DNA of 21,870 bases, taken from the IMG/VR virus record IMGVR_UViG_3300020470_001312, positions 1 through 21,870 of that record; one strand, 5' to 3'. A program made the translations under genes and the position numbers. Under the pieces are notes generated by a model, which was given only the letters and a program-made list of their open reading frames with translations, did not search any database and was not told the DNA's origin. This stretch comes from a virus. Of this stretch, positions 1 to 6,294 are shown one piece after another (position 1 is the first letter of the stretch; the number at the start of each line of letters is the position of its first letter).

Positions 1-296
1 TTACACAGGCAATTAAGCGTGTTGAGTCTAGGAATATTGCTGGAATCCGTATTGCATTATTAGGTGGAGGTTGTTCAGGTTTTAAATATGATTTCAATTA
101 TGCCGATGGCCCGAAGTCAGACCAAGATATAGAGTTAGACTTTGGTAAGTTTAAAATGTGGGTTTGTCCTATGTCAGAGATGTACCTTGATGGGGTAGTA
201 ATTGGCTGGGAAGTAGAAGGATTGAATGAACAGTTTACATTTTGGAATCCAATGGAACAGAACTCATGTGGTTGTGGGGCATCGGTAGGTTTTTAA
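1..296 (+). CDS. IscA/HesB-like A-type Fe-S carrier (5' end missing)
   Basis: Only the C-terminal part is present: the reading frame is open from base 3 and stops at the TAA at 294-296. A-type carriers hold an Fe-S cluster or iron through three conserved cysteines and pass it to target apoproteins. The translation shows the family pattern: an isolated Cys in LLGGGCSGFKYDF, then about 60 residues later the C-terminal pair in NSCGCGASVGF. All three ligands are therefore present and the domain looks intact. HesB/IscA-like genes are known in marine T4-like phages. The gene is followed after 13 bases by a small basic ORF with a strong ribosome binding site. The start lies outside the window, so length and any N-terminal extension are unknown. 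Confidence 0.88.
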   Translation, partial: TQAIKRVESRNIAGIRIALLGGGCSGFKYDFNYADGPKSDQDIELDFGKFKMWVCPMSEMYLDGVVIGWEVEGLNEQFTFWNPMEQNSCGCGASVGF

Positions 297-309
297 AAAG
301 GAGTATATT

Positions 310-468
310 ATGGCAAAAACTTGGAGTGGAAAAATCACTCATACAGTTAGAAAAAAAGCCACTTCACAAGGTGTAGGTGGCAGAAGTAGAAGTGTAAAAT
401 GCTCTACTTCAACAATGAATAAACACAAGAAAAGATCTTATAAGAAATATAGAGGTCAAGGGAGATAG
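310..468 (+). CDS. Small, highly basic protein (52 aa), function unknown
   Basis: This short ORF starts at ATG 310, seven bases after an AAGGAG ribosome binding site, and its TAG stop at 466-468 directly abuts the ATG of the next gene. The protein is 52 residues and very rich in Lys and Arg, with basic runs such as VRKKA, KHKKRSYKKYRGQGR near the end and several Ser/Gly/Thr; it has one cysteine. The composition suggests nucleic-acid binding or a DNA-associated internal virion protein, but no family was recognised. The near-perfect RBS and tight packing between two real genes argue that it is expressed. Confidence 0.7.
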   Translation: MAKTWSGKITHTVRKKATSQGVGGRSRSVKCSTSTMNKHKKRSYKKYRGQGR

Positions 469-1062
469 ATGGCATTAACAGAAGACATTACCGTATCAGC
501 TAATTCGTGGAGTAATGCAAATCCTAATGAGTTAGATTACCTAAGACCAAATGGTTTTAAGTTTCAGGTACATAACATACCTAACACGTCTTATATGTGT
601 CAGGCTGCTAACATACCTGAAATATCAGTAGGTAATCCAACACAATTCACACCACTTGTAGACATACCAATTCCAGGAGACAAATTGGAATTTGGTGCAT
701 TACAAATAATGTTTATTATACAAGAGGACATGATGAATTACAAAGAACTATATGAATGGCTAATTGGAATGGGTTTCCCAGAGGATAGAAAACAATATCA
801 ACAGTATGGTGAACAACAAACATACAGATTTCCTCAGGTAGCAGACTCAACCAGAAACCAGCAAGGTTTATTAAGTGATGCTTCTTTGTTTATATTGGAT
901 TCAAATAATAATCCTAGTGTTACTATAACATTTAGGGATTGTTTTCCAACAAGTTTGGGTGGTCTAAACTTTGAAATTGTATCTGGAAGTACAGATTATA
1001 TGCAGGCAGTAGCTATGTTTAGGTACAAAGATTATCTAATTGAAACTGCAGCAGGTAGTTAA
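469..1062 (+). CDS. T4-like tail tube protein (gp19 family)
   Basis: A 197-residue structural protein that resembles T4 gp19, the subunit of the inner tail tube through which DNA is ejected. The N-terminal part reads LRPNGFKFQVHNIP followed by a Cys-containing CQAANIPEIS and then PIPGDKLEFGALQIMF, matching the RPN-F-V / CKATALP / GD-F order of gp19. The middle EDMMNYKELYEWL corresponds to the DEAHDARQKFVDW segment, and near the C-terminus FRDCFPTSLGGLNFEI corresponds to the WPTNVGELQLDW strand. T4 gp19 is 163 residues, so this protein is somewhat longer, with a Gln/Tyr-rich insertion around residues 108-125. The paralogous tube initiator gp54 shares the fold, is longer (about 320 residues in T4) and cannot be fully excluded. 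It is probably expressed late. Confidence 0.72.
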   Translation: MALTEDITVSANSWSNANPNELDYLRPNGFKFQVHNIPNTSYMCQAANIPEISVGNPTQFTPLVDIPIPGDKLEFGALQIMFIIQEDMMNYKELYEWLIGMGFPEDRKQYQQYGEQQTYRFPQVADSTRNQQGLLSDASLFILDSNNNPSVTITFRDCFPTSLGGLNFEIVSGSTDYMQAVAMFRYKDYLIETAAGS

Positions 1063-1082
1063 CCAAACGGTACAATAAACAG

Positions 1083-1111
1083 TTGACTCTTACTTAGTAA
1101 GAGCCTATAAT
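1083..1111 (+). promoter_or_regulatory. Strong sigma-70-type promoter for the uvsY-uvsW operon
   Basis: TTGACT at 1083-1088 and TATAAT at 1106-1111 are separated by exactly 17 bases, close to the ideal bacterial sigma-70 promoter. It sits in the 58-bp gap between the tail tube gene and uvsY. The expected start of transcription (about 1117-1119) falls only a few bases before the uvsY ATG at 1121, so the mRNA would be nearly leaderless. It suggests transcription by unmodified host polymerase, i.e. early or middle expression of the recombination genes. Confidence 0.85.
1087..1103. repeat. Perfect palindrome inside the promoter spacer (possible operator)
   Basis: CTCTTAC (1087-1093) and GTAAGAG (1097-1103) are exact reverse complements around a TTA centre. 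The palindrome overlaps the end of the -35 box and fills most of the spacer. A related palindrome sits at the same place in the promoter at 19671. The location suits a repressor or activator binding site better than an RNA hairpin, because the element lies upstream of the predicted transcription start. Confidence 0.7.
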
Positions 1112-1120
1112 GTGTATATT

Positions 1121-1564
1121 ATGATAACTCTAAATGAGATACAAGAGATGTGGGAAGAAGACTGTAAAGTCGACGAGCTCAACTTGGGTCAAGAATCCAC
1201 AAAAATACCAGAATTACATGCTAAATATTTGAACATGTTAAGCACATTCAAATTACAGCTACGAAAAAATAGATCCAATTTATTATCCTTGCGTAGGACC
1301 AAATGGAAATACTACCGAGGTGAATTAACTCAACAAGAACTTAATACATTAGGTTGGGAACAATACTTAGGTTCAGCTCCACTGAATAATCAAATGAATG
1401 ATTATTTAGATACTGATCCTGATATAATTAAGTTAACAGATAAAGTAGAATATATAGAAACTTGTCTTAATCAATTGGATTATATTATGCGTTCAATCAA
1501 TAGTAGGTCTTTTGATATTAAAAATGCTATTGAATGGACTAAGTTTACAAATGGACTTTTATAA
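1121..1564 (+). CDS. uvsY: UvsY-like recombination mediator
   Basis: UvsY loads the UvsX recombinase onto single-stranded DNA covered by gp32 in T4-type recombination-dependent replication and repair. The 147-residue product is close to T4 UvsY (137 aa). It has the same layout: a short acidic N-terminus (LNEIQEMWEEDCKVD), a helical Lys/Arg-rich middle (FKLQLRKNRSNLLSLRRTKWKYYRGE, matching the KARLDYYSGRG region), and a C-terminal IMRSINSRSFDIKNAIEW that matches the DAIKSRGFAIKHI segment. I chose ATG 1121 rather than the in-frame GTG at 1112, because 1112 would overlap the -10 box. No Shine-Dalgarno sequence is visible, consistent with a leaderless transcript. The stop overlaps the next ATG by one base. 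Confidence 0.88.
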   Translation: MITLNEIQEMWEEDCKVDELNLGQESTKIPELHAKYLNMLSTFKLQLRKNRSNLLSLRRTKWKYYRGELTQQELNTLGWEQYLGSAPLNNQMNDYLDTDPDIIKLTDKVEYIETCLNQLDYIMRSINSRSFDIKNAIEWTKFTNGLL

Positions 1565-2112
1565 TGAATATATTTTTATTACATGAAAACCCAACCATCT
1601 GTGCAGAACAACATTGTGATAAACATGTTGTTAAGATGGTTATAGAATATGCACAACTTATGTCAACAGCACACCGGGTACTTGACGGAGACTTATATGA
1701 AGACAGAACTGCAGCAGGCAGACGAATTAAAAGATGGCGACACCCTAACTCAAATATGGAGGCTACTTTATACAAGGCCAGCCATATCAATCATCCAGAT
1801 GGTTTATGGGTTAGAAGTAGTGATGCCAATTATAATTATCTATATAATTTATGGTGTAGGTTATGTGAAGAATATACTCACAGGTATGGCAGGGTACACC
1901 TAACAGAAGAAAAACTTAAAAATTTACTTAGGTTTGCTCCAACAAATATTAACCATGTAATACAGGCAGACGTACATGGTTTACCTCTTGCAATGCCTGA
2001 TGATGTTAAAGGTAATAGTGTAGTAAATTCTTATCGTAGGTATTACAAGAAATATAAAATAGACTTTGCCAAATATACAAACAGAGATTATCCTGAATGG
2101 TTATTAGCGTAA
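1564..2112 (+). CDS. Conserved phage protein of unknown function between uvsY and uvsW
   Basis: A 182-residue soluble protein, not assigned to a function. It begins MNIFLLHENPTICAEQHCDKH and carries several conserved-looking polar motifs: the CDKHVVKM segment near residue 18, an AHRVLDGD segment, SHINHPDGLWVR, and a C-terminal NRDYPEWL. The pattern (CDKHVVK, HP..WVR, AMPD, YR.YY) is one I associate with a protein family recurring in T4-like marine phages, but I cannot name an activity. Conserved His, Cys, Asp and Glu residues would be compatible with a nuclease or another metal enzyme; this is speculation. Its start overlaps the uvsY stop by one base and its end overlaps the uvsW start by 16 bases, so it is translationally coupled to recombination genes. 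Confidence 0.8.
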   Translation: MNIFLLHENPTICAEQHCDKHVVKMVIEYAQLMSTAHRVLDGDLYEDRTAAGRRIKRWRHPNSNMEATLYKASHINHPDGLWVRSSDANYNYLYNLWCRLCEEYTHRYGRVHLTEEKLKNLLRFAPTNINHVIQADVHGLPLAMPDDVKGNSVVNSYRRYYKKYKIDFAKYTNRDYPEWLLA

Positions 2113-3572
2113 CAAAGAAAGACGAAGTACATTTAAGAATCAAGACTGAACCTAGTATTGAACAAGAAATAAATGACTTCTTTACCTTTGAAGTGCCTGG
2201 CGCAAAGTTTATGCCTTTGTATAGAAAAAGAATGTGGGATGGTAAAGCAAGACTTTTTAGTATGTACAATAAAGAACTATATATTGGTTTGTTACCTTAC
2301 TTAAAAGAGTTTGCTGATACATTAGAATATAAATTAGACGTAGACATACCTGACATAGGAGAACAAACAGATGTCGACAAACTCACAAAAGCGCTCAACT
2401 TCCAATCAGGAGGAAATCCAATACAAATTAGGGACTATCAGAGGGATGCAGTTGATCATTGCATTAAGCAAGGAAGAACTTTACTTCTGTCGCCGACTGC
2501 TAGTGGTAAGTCTCTTATTATCTATAGTCTTATTAGGTATCACAACGCTCGTGGGCGTAAACAGCTTATTGTCGTTCCTACTACGTCCTTGGTAGAACAG
2601 ATGTATGGCGACTTCCAAGATTATGCTAGTGCAGATAGTTGGAGTGTTGCAGAGAACTGCCATAGGATATATGGGGGCAAGGTTAAGAGTAATGATTACC
2701 CTGTTATAATAAGTACATGGCAATCAATATACAAGTATCCTAAAACATGGTTCAAAGACTTTGATGTTTTTTATGGTGATGAAGCACATTTATTTAAGGC
2801 AAAGTCATTAACAACATTAATGAACAAGTGTACAAACACACCTTATAGAATAGGAACAACAGGAACATTAGACGGAACAAAAACACATAGGTTGGTGTTA
2901 GAAGGTGTATTTGGACAAGTACATAAGGTTACAACTACTAAAAAATTAATGGACGACAAACAACTTGCTAATCTAAAAATTGTTTGTATGGCATTGAACT
3001 ATGATGACAAAACTAAAAAGGAAAATAAAACATTTAACTATCAAGAAGAGATAGATTGGATAGTTAAGAACCCAGAGCGTAATAAAATAATAAGAGATTT
3101 AACAGTATCACAAGATGGTAATACATTAGTTCTATTTCAATTTGTAGAAAAGCATGGAACAGTACTACATGAGATGGTACAGAAGGCAGTAGATAAAGAT
3201 AGAAAAGTATTTTTTGTATTTGGAGGCACAGATACAGAAACAAGAGAAGAGATTAGAGCTATTACAGAAAAAGAAAACAATGCTATTATAATTGCTTCTT
3301 ACGGAACATTTTCAACGGGTATAAATATAAGGAACCTTCATAATATTGTGTTCGCCTCCCCTAGTAAGAGTAGAATAAGAAACTTACAGAGTATAGGTAG
3401 AGGACTTAGAAAAGGAGACAAGAAGGTTGTATGTAACTTGTTTGATATTGGAGACGATTTATCATGGAAGTCTCACAAGAATTACACTTTAAACCACCTA
3501 ATAGAAAGGGTTAAAATTTATAACGAAGAAGGCTTCGATTATAAGTTAGTTAAAATAGATGTCGGAAGTTAG
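2097..3572 (+). CDS. uvsW: UvsW-like DNA/RNA helicase
   Basis: UvsW is a superfamily 2 helicase that unwinds branched DNA and R-loops and shifts T4 replication from origin-dependent to recombination-dependent mode. The 491-residue product matches T4 UvsW in length and along its whole sequence. The N-terminal domain has FFTFEVPGAKFMPLYRKRMW followed by DGK, like the T4 FFSFEADGYRFNPRFRYGNWDG. Walker A is SPTASGKS at residues 132-139, motif II is DEAH at 228-231, motif III TGT at 254-256, and the C-terminal half has ASYGTFSTGINIRNLH and the arginine-finger motif QSIGRGLRKG. The ATG at 2097 overlaps the upstream gene by 16 bases, and the end overlaps the next gene by 14 bases. Confidence 0.95.
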   Translation: MVISVTKKDEVHLRIKTEPSIEQEINDFFTFEVPGAKFMPLYRKRMWDGKARLFSMYNKELYIGLLPYLKEFADTLEYKLDVDIPDIGEQTDVDKLTKALNFQSGGNPIQIRDYQRDAVDHCIKQGRTLLLSPTASGKSLIIYSLIRYHNARGRKQLIVVPTTSLVEQMYGDFQDYASADSWSVAENCHRIYGGKVKSNDYPVIISTWQSIYKYPKTWFKDFDVFYGDEAHLFKAKSLTTLMNKCTNTPYRIGTTGTLDGTKTHRLVLEGVFGQVHKVTTTKKLMDDKQLANLKIVCMALNYDDKTKKENKTFNYQEEIDWIVKNPERNKIIRDLTVSQDGNTLVLFQFVEKHGTVLHEMVQKAVDKDRKVFFVFGGTDTETREEIRAITEKENNAIIIASYGTFSTGINIRNLHNIVFASPSKSRIRNLQSIGRGLRKGDKKVVCNLFDIGDDLSWKSHKNYTLNHLIERVKIYNEEGFDYKLVKIDVGS

Positions 3573-3993
3573 CATATTAAAATTAAGAGACGGAACAACT
3601 TTAGTTGGTAAGGTTACCTCTGATGGAGAGATGGTAGATATAGAACACCCAATAGAAGTAGTACCACAACAAGGAATGCTTTCACAAGGTATAATTGGTG
3701 AACATATAAGTTTACGACCTTGGATAGCATTAGCAGAAGAACAAACTTTCACAATTGAAAGATATAATGTTATAACAATAGCATCATTACAGACAGCATT
3801 TCAGAAAGGATATCATGATATGGTTGAATCTATATACATGAAAGACCCTGAATGGGCTGGCTCATTTATTAACGAGCATGAACTACTAGAAGAACTTAGA
3901 GAAGATTTAAGGAGAAGAGTAGAAGACATGGAAGATGAAGCAAGTCTATCAACTGAATTAGCAGATGCTAAGTTAAATAAAAAGATTCATTAA
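3559..3993 (+). CDS. Sm-like (LSm-fold) conserved phage protein
   Basis: A 144-residue protein. The first 80 residues look like an Sm/LSm or SH3-like small beta barrel: ILKLRDGTTLVGKVTSDGEM, then VDIEHPIEVV, then ISLRPWIALAEEQTFTIERY and NVITIASL. The D-G-x-x-x-x-G-x-V strand pair and a late N-V-I-x-I strand are typical of this fold. The C-terminal 50 residues are helical and strongly charged (LLEELREDLRRRVEDMEDE). Sm-like proteins often bind RNA, so a role in RNA handling is possible, but this is inference from pattern only. It overlaps the end of uvsW by 14 bases and lies 10 bases before the gp55 gene, placing it in the same transcript as the late sigma factor. Confidence 0.72.
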   Translation: MSEVSILKLRDGTTLVGKVTSDGEMVDIEHPIEVVPQQGMLSQGIIGEHISLRPWIALAEEQTFTIERYNVITIASLQTAFQKGYHDMVESIYMKDPEWAGSFINEHELLEELREDLRRRVEDMEDEASLSTELADAKLNKKIH

Positions 3994-4003
3994 GGAGTAT
4001 ATA

Positions 4004-4603
4004 ATGGCAAAAAGACGTGATCCTAATTCAGCACATTACATAGATAACAAGGAGTTCCTTGCTAAGATTACTGATTATAGGAATAGTAGGATTGAAGCAG
4101 AAGAATGTGGAGACCCTAAACCACAAGTAACTAATTACTTAGGAGAGTGCTTTGTTAAAATAGCAAACCACTTAGCATACAAATCAAATTTCGTAAACTA
4201 TACATTCAGAGATGAGATGATTTTAGATGGTATTGAAAACTGTTTAACATATATAGACAATTTTAATCCAGAAAAATCTAATAATCCTTTTGCATACTTT
4301 ACACAAATCACATATTACGCTTTCATTAGACGTATCCAAAAAGAGAAACGTCAACAAGAAACCAAAATGAAATATATTAAAAGTTTGGACCTTGAAGAGA
4401 TGTTAGAACAAGGTGCAGATGGTGATACACATTCAAATGAATATTTGAATTACATGAAACAAATTATTGAACAGTCAGACGCAGATAAAGAGGCAGCAGA
4501 GAAACAAAATACTGGTAAGAAAATGCCTAAGCGTAGACCCAAATATTTAGATGAGAAAATTAAAAAAGAAGAAGAGGCTAAAAAAGGTAAACAAGACTCT
4601 TGA
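4004..4603 (+). CDS. 55: T4-like late sigma factor gp55
   Basis: gp55 binds host RNA polymerase core and directs it to late promoters of the TATAAATA type, with the sliding clamp as activator. The 199-residue product (T4 gp55 is 185) aligns with T4: [16 protein letters not shown] for the YVNNKELLQAIIDWKT region, [19 protein letters not shown] for the sigma region 2-like [40 protein letters not shown] for the DNA-melting/-10 recognition helix, and [11 protein letters not shown]. The C-terminus is very Lys/Glu-rich and lower in conservation. A clear RBS (AAGGAG at 3993-3998) precedes ATG 4004. The presence of late-type promoters elsewhere in the window supports the call. Confidence 0.93.
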   Translation: [199 protein letters not shown]

Positions 4604-4628
4604 TTATAGGTTAGCCCTTATATATAAT
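4600..4628 (+). promoter_or_regulatory. Sigma-70-type promoter for queE
   Basis: TTGATT (4600-4605) and TATAAT (4623-4628) are 17 bases apart, directly before the queE ATG at 4637; the -35 box overlaps the gp55 stop. The predicted transcription start is within about two bases of the ATG, so this too would give a nearly leaderless mRNA. An 11-base dyad, CAAGACTCTTG at 4592-4602, overlaps the -35 edge and contains the same CTCTTG half-site seen in the palindrome of the 19671 promoter. Confidence 0.72.
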
Positions 4629-4636
4629 ATCACATT

Positions 4637-5512
4637 ATGAAACTCAGGTACTCAGAAGCATTTTATAGTATTCAAGGCGAAGGTAGATTCGTTGGTGTCC
4701 CTAGCGTATTCCTTAGGGTGTTTGGTTGCAACTTTGAGTGTAGAGGATTTGGACAGGAAAGAGATAATATGATTCCTGTAGAAGAAATGCCTTACTACAC
4801 AGATCCAAAGGCAGATAAAAATCACCCAGAAGCTTATAAGTCTATAGACGATTTACCTGTTACACCAATAGGTTGTGATAGTTCAGCATCTTGGGCTATG
4901 AAATATAAACATTTACAAATGACTAAGACAATAGATGAAGTCTTTGAACATGTAATAAGTTTATTACCTAATGGTAGGTTTGATGAAAAAGAAGATATCC
5001 ATTTAGTCATAACAGGCGGTGAACCGCTATTGGGTTGGCAACGGTGTTGGCCAACTCTACTCCAACTATGTTGGAAGAAGGGATTAAAGAATGTTACATT
5101 TGAAACTAATGGCACACAACTTGTTAGCGGTGACTTATGTTCATTCTTTAATAACCTTCCTGACTTACATGTAACATGGAGTACATCTCCTAAGTTAAGT
5201 TTAAGTGGAGAAAAGAGAGAAGAAGCCTTGAACCCCGAGGCACTGAACACAATGAATGGGGTATGGAACAGTCATTTATATAATAAATTTGTAGTTAGAG
5301 ATATGGATGATTTTAAAGAGGTGGATATTTTTGTTAAGGCATATAAAGAGGCAGGTGTAAAATTAGATGCTGTATATTGTATGCCAGAAGGTGCAACCTT
5401 AGAACAACAAACTCTAACTGCAAAAGGTGTTGCAGAAGCATGTATGGAAACAGGTTATAAGTTCAGTCCTAGATTACATATAGATTTATTTGGCAATGCC
5501 TGGGGAACATAA
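4637..5512 (+). CDS. queE: QueE-like 7-carboxy-7-deazaguanine synthase (radical SAM)
   Basis: QueE is a radical SAM enzyme that contracts 6-carboxy-5,6,7,8-tetrahydropterin to 7-carboxy-7-deazaguanine (CDG). The N-terminal EAFYSIQGEGRFVGVPSVFL is the family hallmark. Two cluster cysteines are C31 and C35 in GCNFECRGFG; the third is probably C80 in PIGCDSSASW, because no nearer cysteine follows, giving Cx3C-x44-C instead of the compact motif of many bacterial QueE. This spread layout is one I associate with phage enzymes. The SAM-binding GGEP lies at residues 127-130 (LVITGGEPLLGW). Length is 291 residues, longer than the roughly 220 of typical bacterial QueE. It is the first gene of the deazaguanine block, with its own promoter and no visible RBS. 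Confidence 0.92.
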   Translation: MKLRYSEAFYSIQGEGRFVGVPSVFLRVFGCNFECRGFGQERDNMIPVEEMPYYTDPKADKNHPEAYKSIDDLPVTPIGCDSSASWAMKYKHLQMTKTIDEVFEHVISLLPNGRFDEKEDIHLVITGGEPLLGWQRCWPTLLQLCWKKGLKNVTFETNGTQLVSGDLCSFFNNLPDLHVTWSTSPKLSLSGEKREEALNPEALNTMNGVWNSHLYNKFVVRDMDDFKEVDIFVKAYKEAGVKLDAVYCMPEGATLEQQTLTAKGVAEACMETGYKFSPRLHIDLFGNAWGT

Positions 5513-5515
5513 ACA

Positions 5516-5716
5516 ATGAAATGGTGGGATATATTATGGAAACAAAATCCTGAAACGGATATTGATACTTGGAAAGATCCAGATCCAGCAGATTTAAATA
5601 TAGATAATGCTTATAAGACAAGATGGATTTGGTATCATACTATATTAGCAGTTGAACTCTTGTTAGTTATTATAATACAACTTGCTATTTTATTATTGTT
5701 AGCGATAAAATTATGA
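5516..5716 (+). CDS. Small single-pass membrane protein (66 aa)
   Basis: The N-terminal 38 residues are polar and Trp/Asp-rich (MKWWDILWKQNPETD, TWKDPDPADL), and the C-terminal 25 residues form one strongly hydrophobic segment (HTILAVELLLVIIIQLAILL). This predicts a tail-anchored inner membrane protein with the N-terminus probably in the cytoplasm. No family was recognised. It sits 3 bases after queE and its stop overlaps the next ATG by four bases, so it is co-translated with the deazaguanine genes, although nothing in it points to that pathway. Confidence 0.72.
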   Translation: MKWWDILWKQNPETDIDTWKDPDPADLNIDNAYKTRWIWYHTILAVELLLVIIIQLAILLLLAIKL

Positions 5717-6219
5717 AAACAGCAATTGATCCAAGAACAACAGAAGAAAAAATTTATGTTACATGGGACGACCATAAAGGTTTAGTCTATGAACTTTACG
5801 AACAAATAAAAATAGCAAGGTGGTATTACAATGAACACTTATCTGTTCATCATCAACGACCTGTTAAAAAAATTGTAGGTGTGAGTCGAGGAGGACTTGT
5901 ACCAGGTGTCATGTTAAGTCATATGTTTGATGCAGAATTTGAACCATTAGTTTGGCAAACAAGAGACGGTGGTGAAACAGATACAATAAAGGCTATTGAA
6001 TTAAATAATAGTGATGTATTAAAGGATACCATTTTTGTAGATGATATATGTGATAGTGGTACTACAATAAAACAAATAAGATCTTTAATACCAGACAGTC
6101 AATGGGCAGTACTTCATAACAAATTGGGTGACATGGATATTGACTTTGAAGGCAAAAGGCTTTATTATGATGGACAATCAGACCAAAGATGGGTAGTTTA
6201 CCCTTGGGAGAACAGTTAA
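5713..6219 (+). CDS. Purine phosphoribosyltransferase (XGPRT/Gpt-like)
   Basis: Type I phosphoribosyltransferases join a free purine base to PRPP to make the nucleotide. The PRPP-binding loop is at residues 107-118 (IFVDDICDSGTT), preceded by IVGVSRGGLVPG around residue 54, which forms the pyrophosphate-binding turn. The C-terminal RWVVYPWE matches the W-x-x-x-PW ending of E. coli xanthine-guanine phosphoribosyltransferase, so guanine or xanthine is the likely base. At 168 residues it is close to the 152 of Gpt. It lies between queE and folE; recycling guanine would feed GMP and GTP for FolE and could recover the guanine released by DpdA (inference). Substrate cannot be fixed from sequence alone. 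Confidence 0.83.
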   Translation: MKTAIDPRTTEEKIYVTWDDHKGLVYELYEQIKIARWYYNEHLSVHHQRPVKKIVGVSRGGLVPGVMLSHMFDAEFEPLVWQTRDGGETDTIKAIELNNSDVLKDTIFVDDICDSGTTIKQIRSLIPDSQWAVLHNKLGDMDIDFEGKRLYYDGQSDQRWVVYPWENS

Positions 6220-6224
6220 AGATG

Positions 6225-6232
6225 TATAAATA
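6225..6232 (+). promoter_or_regulatory. T4-type late promoter upstream of folE
   Basis: An exact TATAAATA lies in the 75-bp gap between the PRTase gene and folE. This is the octamer recognised by gp55-type late polymerase, and gp55 is encoded at 4004. Transcription would start about 6238, leaving a leader of about 57 bases. Confidence 0.65.
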
Positions 6233-6237
6233 TATAG

Positions 6238-6253
6238 GCAACACAAAGGTTGC
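6238..6253 (+). promoter_or_regulatory. Small hairpin at the predicted 5' end of the folE late mRNA
   Basis: GCAAC (6238-6242) and GTTGC (6249-6253) can pair around a 6-base loop. If the late promoter at 6225 is used, this hairpin would be at the extreme 5' end of the transcript, where it could protect the mRNA. A strong purine-rich RBS (AAGGAAGGAG at 6278-6287) follows, 7 bases before ATG 6295. Confidence 0.4.
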
Positions 6254-6294
6254 AAGTATAATAAACAAATATCCGTGTAAGGAAGGAGTAAAAA

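Noticed and set aside
1112-1120. In-frame GTG start for uvsY upstream of ATG 1121
   Set aside because: The GTG overlaps the last part of the promoter -10 box, so it would not be on the mRNA made from that promoter; MITLNEI gives a family-like start.
3320-3327. Exact TATAAATA late-promoter octamer inside uvsW
   Set aside because: It lies within coding sequence (Gly-Ile-Asn-Ile codons of the conserved STGI-N region) with no gene start downstream nearby; expected by chance in A+T-rich DNA.
4834-5250. 138-codon antisense frame over queE
   Set aside because: Covers conserved queE coding sequence, no RBS or known motif, all other genes are on the + strand.
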